DNA of 64,000 nt, taken from contig NC_083879.1 in NCBI RefSeq assembly GCF_032452875.1, positions 87,119,572 through 87,183,571 of the forward strand. Direction: 5' to 3'. Position numbers and translations under genes: made by a program. This DNA is from Bos javanicus. Taxonomy: Eukaryota > Chordata > Mammalia > Artiodactyla > Bovidae. Under the pieces are notes generated by a model that was given only the letters and a program-made list of their open reading frames with translations, ran no database searches and was not told the origin of the DNA. Shown here piece after piece: positions 1-9,700 of this stretch (its first letter is position 1; each line of letters starts with the position of its first letter).

Positions 1-88
1 ACCACCACCGCCAGCCCCTCCTCGCGCGTGCCCTTGGCGGGAACTTTATCTGCTCTGATAACAAGCAAGCAAGGAGACCAGCAGGTGC
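1..88 (-). promoter_or_regulatory. Possible distal ATP4B promoter segment with paired GATA sites
   Basis: Two GATA-type sites sit close together: TTATCT at 46-51 and TGATAA at 57-62. In human the gene immediately left of GRK1 is ATP4B, the gastric proton pump beta subunit, transcribed away from GRK1, and gastric H,K-ATPase genes are known to be controlled by GATA factors. No ATP4B exon is visible in the window. The assignment rests on synteny plus these two sites and is weak. Confidence 0.22.
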
Positions 89-1655
89 TTGGGAGGGGCT
101 GGCAGGAGAGCAGGTCGGCGAGGCCAGGCCTGGACCCAGCACCCAGCCATGGCCGAGAGGCTCGAGCTGAAGGGGCAGAAGCCTGAGGTCGTGGCAGGCG
201 GCGGCGGGGGTCCCGGAGGGGTGGGAGCCGGGGACTCCTGTCTCTGTCACTGCTGCTGCGGGACAGCCAAGCTCACCGGCGCCCTGGGAGGCGGGCTGGG
301 GGCTCAGGGGTCCCGACACTCGAGCACAGCTCGGGTGACCACTTACATGCTGCCCTAAGAGCCACAGAGGGATCCACCGCCCTTCAGCGAGACATGCTTT
401 TCACTCAATGACGCCAGGCCCCGGGCGTGCTGTTCAAAGGCAGGTTCTGACCCGGATGGGCCCAGTGGGCCGGGAGCTCCCGGGGGCTTCGCCTGCGGCT
501 GCAGGGCCACAGCCATGTCTGGGCAGCGGACATGCCGCCCGGAGCCACGTCCGAGTCACCTGGGGAGCCTTGGCGGCCTCTGACACTGGTCCCAGCCCCA
601 AGTTTCTGAGTGAGCTGACCTGCGGGGGGCCTGAGTATCCGGACCACCCCCCAGTGCTGACCCCTGTGGTGTGTGGTCAGAACCAAGAAGCTTTGGCGGG
701 CTATGTAGCCGGGGCCGTGACCTTGGCTTCCCAGGGAGCAGACATGGCCCGGGGATGTGACTCCTTCCTCCACGATGAGGCAGAAGAGGCAACACCAGGC
801 AGGGGTGATGGGCCACAGGCCCCTTCTCAGACACGTCAGAACTGGCTGGGTTGAGAGGGATCGCCCACAGCTCCAGCTGTCCAACTGTCCAGTGTCACAC
901 TCACTCTGAGGGACACACAGGGTCAAATCGGAAGGTTTCTTCCAGGGTAAGAATTATGAAAAACCTCCAGTCATTATGCCATTTTCTTTAGGGTGATTTA
1001 GAGTTTGTCAGCAAAATGATAAAAATTCACATGGAATTGTAGCATTTTAGCTTGGACTCATAATTTCTTGGGTTTCTTAATGGGCGGCTCCTAGGCGCTT
1101 TCCTGCACACTGTTCCCAGTCACGGCTTTGGAACTTCAGGGCAGTAGAAACGCAGAGTGTGGCCTCGGGCTTCGGTCTCACTGTCCACGCCCATGGAGCC
1201 AGGACTCCAGGTGAGGAGGCTCGAGGCACAGGGCAGCAACTGGCAGACGCAGACTCCGTGCCGCCGCGGCACGGACAGTGCAGACTCTCTGGGGCTTAGT
1301 CTCGGGACTGAACCCTCACACTTAGTCTCTGAATTCCCACAAACATGAACATGTGTGCTGAGCTGCACACGTGTTATCACAGCGACCTTCTCGGGACACG
1401 TGTCCATGGTTGGGGGGTAGGCACTGGGAGAGGGCAGCTTCCTGCCCAGCATGCCTGTGGGACCACTTGAGCAGATGACCCCCGAAAAGGGTGCATGCCA
1501 GACCAAGTGGGGCTCACCCCAGGTTCCCACCTGGGGGCCGTAAGGAGCGGGAGCCACCCCTCTCCCTGGTGGGGGGTCCGAGGAATCAGCAGAAACTGAA
1601 GGGCTAGATGAGAGGAAGATGCCCAGTGGATGATCACTGATCACAGCGAGACCCG
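89..1655. other. Intergenic sequence, nothing recognised
   Basis: No exon with convincing splice sites, no RNA gene and no repeat that I can name. The open frames here are short, overlap on both strands and resemble no known protein. The first half is GC-rich; bases 930-1080 are more AT-rich. Confidence 0.5.
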
Positions 1656-3242
1656 AGAAGATCTCAAAAGGAATCAAAACAGGAGAGTCAATAGGTGTCA
1701 AGACTGCGGTGACAGAGGCTGGAATCATCGACGGGTTGTGAAGCTGCCACAATGAAAATACTTCAGTGAGCATCTGTGAACATGCTTGAAACAAATGGGA
1801 AAACAGAAGTAGGAAGTTTAAGGAAAGAAACCAAACATACACAGAAGAACCAAACGGAAATTTTAGATTAAAAAATACAGAAGCCAGACTAAAAAGCTCA
1901 AAGAATGTGTTCCTCAGCAGAGGGGAGGGGAAAGGGGAAAGAATCAGTGACATGGAAGAAAAAAAAAATAGAAGTTTCCAGGTTTGAACAAATGGAGAGA
2001 AACTAGAGCCAGAAAAAGTTGTGCAGAGCTCGGTGCCCAGCCGTGGTAAAGACTGACGCCTGAGTCATCGGGGTCCTGCAGGACAGAAGAAAGCAGGGTG
2101 AGGAGTGAGCCTTCAGATCCAAGAAGCTGAGAGAACTGCTAACAAGGCACCCCAGCCCATGCCACATTGTAATCAAACTTCTGGATATCAAAGACACACA
2201 CAAGAAACTCTAGAAAGCAACTGCTTAAAATAAAAAGGAATTACTTAGGTGTTAATCTAACAAACCATGTACAGGACTTTTATACTGAAGACCACAAAGT
2301 GACAATGAGACAGAAACCTACGTAAATGGAGATGCATAGTGTGCTCACAGGTTGGAAGACTCTACGCAGATGTCCATACTCCCCAAACTGATATGCTCTT
2401 TTAACACAATTTCTATCAACATCCAAGCAAGATCTATTTTTGGTGTCTAGGGATAAGGCTACTCTAAAATTTATTCAGAAAGGCCAAGGAACTAGAAAGG
2501 TTAAATATTTTATTCTTTATTTGAAATACTTACTTCTTTAGAAAATATTTTAAAAATGAAAAATAAGGTAGGAAGACTTGGTCTACACAACCTCAAGGCC
2601 GCAAGGGCAGATATAAACACACCATCAAGACAGTGAGGGACAGAGGGACAGAGGCCAACAGACACAACAGAGAACTCAGAAGCAGATTCACACACGTGCG
2701 CCCACAGATTTTGACAACAGGGCCAAAGAAGATCACTGAAGCAAAGACGACCTTTTTAACACATGGAGCCTGAGCAACTGAATGTCCAATAACCCTGATC
2801 CAGATCACAGCTTGCAAAAAAATTAACTCAAAATGGTCATGGATTTACATGTAAAAGTATAAAACTTTTAGAAAAAAATGTGAGAAAATCTTTAAGAACT
2901 AGGGTTAAGACAGAGAGTTTTTAGCCTTGACACTAAAATCACCATCTATAAGAAAAAAACTGAAAAACTGGACTTCAAATACAGCAGCAGCAAAGCAAGT
3001 GGTCCAGTTAGAATGTGGTCAAAAGATGTGAAGAGACGTTTCACCAAAGAGGATTTGTAGGGGGAAATAAACACTTGGATAAATGTTCGACATAACTGGC
3101 CAGTGAGGAAATGCAAATTAAAACCACAGTGGGTACCACCTATCACAAGAGCTGAAATGAAAAATAGTGACAACTCCCAGTGCTGGTGAGGATGCTGAGA
3201 AACTGGGTCACTCACATGTTGCTGGTGGGAGTGGAAAATAGC

Positions 3243-3416
3243 ATATGTTGTTCAGTCGCTAAGTCATGTCCGACTCTCTGCGACCCTCTGGACTTCAGCA
3301 CACCAGGCTTCCCTGTCCTTCACTATCTCTCAGAGTTTACTCAAACTTACTCCATTGTGTTGGTGATGTTATCCAACCATCTCATCCTGCTCCATCTGGG
3401 GAGAAGTTTGCCAGTT
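3243..3416 (-). mobile_element. Bov-A2/BovB-tail SINE fragment inside the L1
   Basis: Starts with 'gttgttcagtcgctaagtc' and carries the reversed BovB/Bov-A2 3' tail signature (cgactctctgcgacc, then ctcatcctgctcc). It interrupts the L1 3' region, which resumes at about 3400-3420, so it is younger than the L1. Confidence 0.7.
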
Positions 3417-3751
3417 TCTTAAAAAATTAAACAGGCAAATATGCAAGTGCATGCGACCCAGCAATGCTCTCGGCATTAATCCCGAGAAGTGAGATTTCAT
3501 GTCTGCATGGGTATCTGGATGTTTATGGCAGCTTTATTTACAATAGCCCAAACTGGACTCAACCTAGATGTCCTTCAACAAGTGAATGATTAAACCAGCC
3601 ACGGTCCACTCACACCGTGGAGTGACCTGTAGGACTCAGCAGTCCTGCAGGCGCGGGTAGGCAAGCCACCTGCTTGCCTCCAGGGAGTCACACTGAGTGA
3701 AAAGAGCCAGTCCCCAAAAGTATATAATGTGCGACTCCACTTACGTGGAGT

Positions 3752-3806
3752 TGTTTGCCAGCTGCTGAGTTGTGTCTGACTCTTTGTGACCCCATGGACT
3801 GCAACA
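3752..3806 (-). mobile_element. Short Bov-type SINE tail fragment
   Basis: A roughly 55-base piece of the same ruminant SINE tail (gttgtgtctgactctttgtg, then accccatggactgcaac) lies inside the 3' part of the L1 fragment. Confidence 0.6.
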
Positions 3807-4369
3807 TACAACATTCTTGAAATGACAGCTTTATGGAAATGGACAGCTGAGTGGTTATCCAGGTTCGGGACAGTGTCAGGGTGGGAAGGCGGTGGCTGTC
3901 TATAAAAAGGCACCATGTGGTGCTGGGGGTCCTGAGTGCTGGCTGAGTCCTCGTCGGTACATGTGCTTCGATCCTGCGCTAAGTGGGGCAGATGCTGTCA
4001 CTGGGGGACGGGGCGAGGGCACGGGGGTCTCTGCATTACTTCTTATAACTGCACGGGAGGCTACAGTTGCTCTCAATAAAAGCTTTAATTTTGGAAAAGG
4101 ACCCAATGAGTTTAGAAAGCTCTGTGTACTTGACTCCTCTCAGCCGCGTTCGCTCTTCAGTCTCTAAGTCCCGTGATAAACACAGTTAAAGTTGTTTACG
4201 AGTTCACCCAGCGGGCTTCGCTGTCCTCAGACCCTGCCTCTCGGGCTGCGTCCTGACCTCAGTCCCAGCCCCACGCCAGGCCCGCCGAGGCAGATCTCTA
4301 TTTCTTCAGGTGACCCGAGTGCCTGGCGCCACTGGGAGGCAGTGGCTCAGGACACAGACTCAGGAACAC

Positions 4370-4510
4370 TGAGGAAGGGACTCCAGCCCATGCCTGCGCA
4401 GGGGCTGCTGTCCCATCTGATCCCTGGCAGGCTAAAGAAAAGGCAGGAAGGGGTTGCAGCGACTGGCCCAAGGTCACCTGCTAGGAAGTGCCGCTGGACG
4501 TGCCAACCCG
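4370..4510 (+). mobile_element. MIR SINE fragment
   Basis: The core 'actggcccaaggtcacctgc' followed by 'taggaagtgccgctgg' matches the conserved MIR segment that normally reads 'cccaaggtcacacagctag'. The flanks are too diverged for exact limits. Confidence 0.5.
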
Positions 4511-4784
4511 CCCTCTCAGTGATGTGCCCTCTCTTCTGCCTCCCCAGCTGCTGCAGAGTCTGCCGTCTCTCCCACCCCTGTGGAGCTTCCCTGCCCTCCC
4601 CTCCCGCCATGGAGGCTGGCCACCCGGCCTCTTCTGGCTGGGCTGTTCTGCATTTCTGTGGCCCTTCTCTCCTCCCTTCTTTAACTGTCACCAACCCCAA
4701 TCACTTCCTCGTCATTCTTTCCCTTACTGTAGGTACTGAGCACCTACTGCCCACTAGAGCAAGACCGGCAAGGCTGTACTGAGG

Positions 4785-5275
4785 TGAGCCCCAGGTGCCC
4801 CGTAAGTGTGCCCCAGATGTGTCCTGGGTGTATCTCAGCTGTGTTCTAGGCATGTCCCAGGTGTGTCCAAGTGTGTCCCTGGTGTGTCTCAGGCGAGCCC
4901 CAGATGAGCTCCAGGCGAGCCCCAGATGAGCTCCAGGTGAGTCCCAGGCGTGTCTCAGGTGTGTTCTAGGCATGTCCCGGGTGTGTCCAAGTGTGTCCCT
5001 GGTGTGTCTCGGGTGAGCCCCAGGTGAGCCTTGGGTGAGCCCTGGGTGTGTCTTGGGTGAACACCGGGTGTGTCTCAGGTATGTTCTAGGCATGTCCCAG
5101 GTGTGTCTCGGGTGAGCCCTGGGCGTGTCTCGAGCAAGCCCCGGGGGAGCCCCAGGTGAGCCCAAGGCGTGTCTCAGGTATGTTCTAGGCATGTCCCAGG
5201 TGTGTCTCGGGTGAGCCCACAGTGTGTCTTGGGTGAGCCCCGGGTAAGCCCTGGGCGTATCCCCTGGGGGAGCCC
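4785..5275 (+). repeat. GTGTGTCTC/GTGAGCCCC minisatellite upstream of GRK1
   Basis: About 490 bases are built from short imperfect words of roughly 10 bases (ggtgtgtctc, gggtgagccc, caggtgagcc, aggcatgtcc) arranged into longer repeated blocks. A block containing 'gttctaggcatgtccc' recurs at about 4841, 4961, 5071 and 5181. The antisense frame stays open over most of it (Thr/Arg/Pro-rich), which is a by-product of repetition. It ends about 0.6 kb before the GRK1 promoter. Confidence 0.85.
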
Positions 5276-5854
5276 GGGCCTGTCCCTGGCCTCTTCCTTC
5301 TCCCTCCTGCCTCTCTCTGTGGGGGCTCAGCCCCCAGGTACAGTTGGTGTGTCCTGCGTCCCTTTCTATTTTAACCTGGATGCTTCTCTTGGCATTCCTG
5401 CTCCACCAGCCACACAGGTGAGGGCAGGGGCTGACAGGGAGCTGATTCCTCGGCAAGAGCCAGGGTTACCCCAGGGCGAGGGCGCCACCAGCCTGACACG
5501 CTGTTCTCCGTGTCAGGTCGGGACGCGTGTCAGGGCTCACGTACTGACCAGTGCCCTGGCCAGGGTCTCGCCTGTGGACATGCGGGAAGTCTACGCCTAA
5601 ACCATCATTCGCCGGTCTTCTCACTGATCGCTTTTCTAAAGACGAAAATGGCACTCGGTGAGGAAAACCAGCCATGTGCGTGAACTGAGCTTCCTCCTGG
5701 GCCCCGTGTCCCCACCAGGAAACAGAGGAGAGTCTGGCCTGTCTGTTCAGGCCAGCAGGCTGGACAGGGCCGCTCCCATGAGGCAGGGGCTCCGGGCTCG
5801 TGAGGTGGGCCTGGGCCCCACGTGTCCTTCCTTGCAGGAAGCAGTGGGCGCACG
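5276..5854. other. Intergenic sequence between the minisatellite and the GRK1 promoter, nothing recognised
   Basis: No exon or repeat family recognised. It may contain distal regulatory sequence for GRK1 but no specific site stands out. Confidence 0.4.
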
Positions 5855-6093
5855 GCCGGGCTAATCCGCCTGCGAGCAGCTTAGGGATTGTCTTTTGCTG
5901 GCACCTGCTCGCTGCCCTGCACGTCCTCCACTCTGGCCGGGATTTAGCCCAAGCTGCGTCAGCGGGCTTCCCGGGGCTCCCACCGCCCGGCCAGCCTCCC
6001 GTCCCGAGGGCGGGCACAGGCCACAGGCCAAGGGCGGCGGATCAGTCCGGCTGGGGACGCGGGAGCCGGACGTGGAGAAGGCCCGGCGCCGGG
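5855..6093 (+). promoter_or_regulatory. GRK1: GRK1 proximal photoreceptor promoter and 5' UTR
   Basis: Immediately upstream of the GRK1 start codon are a CRX-type site CTAATCC at 5861-5867, a second homeodomain-type core GGATTG at 5885-5890, a GGGATTTAGCCC element around 5939-5950 and an NRL/MARE-like GCTGCGTCAGC at 5953-5963. The order and the intervening words (gggattgtctttt; gccacaggccaagggc) agree with my recollection of the human rhodopsin kinase promoter, known for rod and cone expression. There is no TATA box. The transcription start is not fixed by sequence alone. Confidence 0.75.
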
Positions 6094-6783
6094 ATGGATT
6101 TCGGGTCCCTGGAGACGGTGGTGGCCAATTCAGCCTTCATTGCGGCCCGGGGCAGCTTCGATGCGAGCAGCGGCCCGGCCTCTCGGGACAGGAAGTACCT
6201 GGCCAGGCTCAAGCTGCCCCCGCTGTCCAAGTGCGAGGCGCTCCGGGAGAGCCTGGACCTGGGCTTCGAGGGCATGTGCCTGGAGCAGCCCATTGGCAAG
6301 CGGCTCTTCCAGCAGTTCCTGCGGGCCCACGAGCAGCACGGGCCAGCCCTGCAGCTCTGGAAGGACATCGAGGACTACGACACGGCCGACGATGCCCTCC
6401 GGCCGCAGAAGGCCCAGGCCCTCCGGGCCGCGTACCTGGAGCCCCAGGCCCAGCTCTTCTGCAGCTTCCTGGATGCGGAGACGGTGGCACGGGCCCGCGC
6501 GGGGGCGGGGGACGGGCTCTTCCAGCCCCTGCTGCAGGCCGTCCTGGGGCACCTCGGCCAGGCCCCCTTCCAGGAGTTCCTGGACAGCCTCTACTTCCTG
6601 CGCTTCCTGCAGTGGAAGTGGCTGGAGGCCCAGCCCATGGGCGAGGACTGGTTCCTAGACTTCAGGGTGCTGGGGCGGGGCGGCTTCGGGGAGGTGTTCG
6701 CCTGCCAGATGAAGGCCACCGGCAAGCTGTACGCGTGCAAGAAGCTGAACAAGAAGCGGCTGAAAAAGCGGAAGGGGTACCAG
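6094..6783 (+). CDS. GRK1: GRK1 coding exon 1
   Basis: Encodes residues 1-230: N-terminal receptor-binding helix, the RGS-homology domain and the start of the kinase domain through the glycine loop and Lys216. Ends CAG|GTGGGC in phase 0. GC-rich and CpG-rich. Confidence 0.96.
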
Positions 6784-9700
6784 GTGGGCTGCGCTGCTCG
6801 GGGCGCCTGGGTGGGGGTCGGAACCCTGCGCCCCCTGGTCAGACCCGCCTGTCTGCACAGCGGCCGAGCGCCTGGCCAGGGCCGTGGGCGCGGGTGAGGC
6901 TCCATGTTGGACCTGCGGCTCGGCCCGGCCGCCTACTCTGGGCCAGGCCGGGTGGCCGTCCTCCGCAAAGCGCGGCCTGGGTGTAGCTGGCAAGGATGCT
7001 GTGCCAGCTTCCTCGTCCTCCTCGGTCTGTCGGCGCCCCCACGAGACGCAGCAGCCAGTGCCGGGGAGGCTGGATCGGTTCCCCAGACCCCTTCCTCTGG
7101 CTTCCCGGGACTCCCTGGTTGCACAGTGAGGAGGCTGCCCAGGGTGTCCCCGTGGCCAGTGCGGGGAAGCTGGGGCGCCTAGCTCAGCGCTGCCCGGGTC
7201 CTGGAGGGGGCAGGGGCGCACAGGGGGCAGAGGCTCCCCTGCTCTGCCTCTGGCATCAGGCTCCATTTGGGCGGGATCAAAGTGGCTTAGTGTCTCGGAT
7301 ACTCGTCTCTGGCAGCAGTCCGTCTAGCGCCGTCGTTCCCATTCTGGGGCAACAGCAGCCCCCCCGCAGCACCCCGCCCAGGCCCCTGATGGCACTCTGC
7401 CCGATGGACTCTGGGGCAGCGGTCACCCTCGGGGCCATCTACCTGTAATCTTAACCCAGCCGTTAGGGAACTAAGCTGCTTCTCTCCCAAGTTCAGGAAA
7501 CTTACTGAACTTTTACAGTAAAATCTGCCTAAGATCTTCCCATGCAGTGGAGAGAAAGGGCTTCCGAAATCAAGAAGGGCTCTTGTCCTTACCCAGCACA
7601 ACTTTTAGAAGCACTTTAAACAGACTTCATAGGGTTTTAAGATGAGCATAGAAAGTGACTAGGGGTGCGGGGTGGCTTGGGAGGGTGCTGGCCAGTGGGC
7701 CTGGCTGATCTCCGCTGTCCAGAGGCCTGGACAGGAGGAGAGGCAGGTCTGCAGAGGTGGAGCTGGAGGGAAGGCCAGTGCTCACAGGTGCCCAGGGACC
7801 CGCGTGACCTCAGGGGCGTTTGCAAGGCTGGTGGTGGGAGCCCGCTTGCTCCAGGCTCCAGGAACCCTGCAGTCCCTGCACATGACGGGTTCCCAGGCTG
7901 CACCCTGTCCCTGCGAGATGCGGCCTGTGGGGCACGTCACTCAGTTACCTACAGCTGCTCTGCTGCTGCTGTTCAGTCACTCGGTCGTGTCCGACTCTGC
8001 GACCCCATGGACCGCAGCGTGCCAGGCCTCCCTGTCCATCGCCAACTTCTGGAGCTTGCTCAAACTCACATCCATCGAGTTGGTGATGCCATCCAGCCAT
8101 CTCATCCTTTGTCGTCCCTGTCTCCTCTTGCTTTCAATCTTTTCCAGCATCAGGGTCTTTTCCAGTGAGTCAGTTATTCTTATCAGGTGGTCAAAGTGTT
8201 GGAGCTTCAGCATCAGTCCTTCCAATGAATATTGAGGACTGGTTTCCTTTAGGATTGACTGGTTGGATCTCCTTGCAGTCCAAGGGACTCTCAAGAGTCT
8301 TCTCCAACACCACAGTTCAAAAGCATCAATACTTTGGTGCTCAGCTTTCTTCACAGTCCAACTCTCACATCCATACATGACTACTGGAAAAACCATAGCC
8401 TTGACTAGATGAACCTTTGTTGGCAAAGTGATGTCTCTGCTTTTTAATATGCTGTGTAGGTTGGTCATAGCTTTTCTTCCAAGGACCAAGTGTCCTTTAA
8501 TTTCATGGCTCCAGTCACCATTGCAGTGATTTGGAGCCCCTACAAAGAAAATCCACCATTGCTTCTACTTTTTCTCCTTTTATTTGCCATGAAGTGGTGA
8601 GACCAGATGCTATGATCATAGTTTTTGGAATGTTGAGTTTTAAGCCAGCTTTTTCACTGTCTCTTTCACCTTCAAGAGGCTCTTTAGTTCCTCTTCACTT
8701 TCCGACATTAGAGTGGTATCATCTGCATATCTGAGGTTGTTATTTCTCCTGGCGATCCTGATTCCAGCTTGTGCTTCATCCAGCCTGGCATTTCACGTGA
8801 TGTATTCTGCATATAATTTACATAAACATGGTGATAACATACAGCCTTGTGGTACTCCTTTCCCAATTTTGAACCAGTCGCTCTGTTCAGTTCAGTTCAG
8901 TTGCTATCGTGTGTGACTCTTTGTGACCCCATGAACTGCAGCGTACCAGGCCTCCCTGTCCATCACCAACTCCCTGAGTCTACCCAAACTCATGTCCATT
9001 GTGTCGGTGATGCCATCCAACCATCTCATCCTCTGTCGTCCCCTTCTGCTCCTGCCTTCAATCTTTCCCAGCATCAGGGTCTTTTACAATGAGTCAACTC
9101 TTCGCATCAGGTGGCCAAAGTATTGGAGTTTCAGCTTTAGCCTCAGTCCTTCCAATGAACACCTGGGACTGATCTCCTTTAGGATGGACTGGTTGGATCT
9201 CCTTGCAGTCCAAGGGACTCTCAAGAGTCTTCTCAACACCACAGTTCAAAAGCATCAATACTTTGGTGCTCAGCTTTCTTCACAGTCCAACTCTCACATC
9301 CATACATGACCACTGAAAAAACCATAGCCTTGACTAGACGGACTTTTGTTGGCAAAGTAATGTCTCTGCTTTTTACAACCTCTAGAGATCAAATTGCCAA
9401 CATCTGCTGGATCATGGAAAAAGCAAGAGAGTTCCAGAAAAACATCTATTTCTGCTTTATTGACTATGCCAAAGCCTCTGACTGTGTGGATCACAATAAA
9501 CTGTGGAAAATTCTGAAAGAAATGGGAATACCAGACCACCTGACCTGCCTCTTGAGAAACCTATATGCAGGTCAGGAAGCAATAGTTAGAACTGGACATG
9601 GAACAACCAAATAGGTAAAGGAGTACATCAAGGCTGTATATTGTCACCCTGCTTATTTAACTCCTATGCAGAGTACATCATGAGAAACGCTGGGCTGGGA

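Larger units (their letters stand above)
1660..3910 (+). mobile_element. Old L1 LINE fragment, internally deleted, with nested SINE pieces
   Basis: The sequence follows the L1 layout in the plus direction. Bases about 1800-2200 resemble the ORF1-region stretch, and 2220-3240 and 3420-3900 resemble the C-terminal part of ORF2 and the 3' region, including stretches ending in 'tgctggtgggagtgg' and 'gcagctttatttacaatag'. Most of ORF2 is missing between about 2210 and 2230. All frames are broken by stops. Two ruminant SINE pieces are inserted at about 3243-3416 and 3752-3806. The divergence suggests an old mammalian L1 (L1M type); the subfamily is not determined. Confidence 0.72.

Noticed and set aside
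5800..6093. Upstream extension of the GRK1 reading frame from 5800
   Set aside because: The frame is open upstream of 6094 but contains the promoter elements; the conserved protein starts MDFGSL at 6094.
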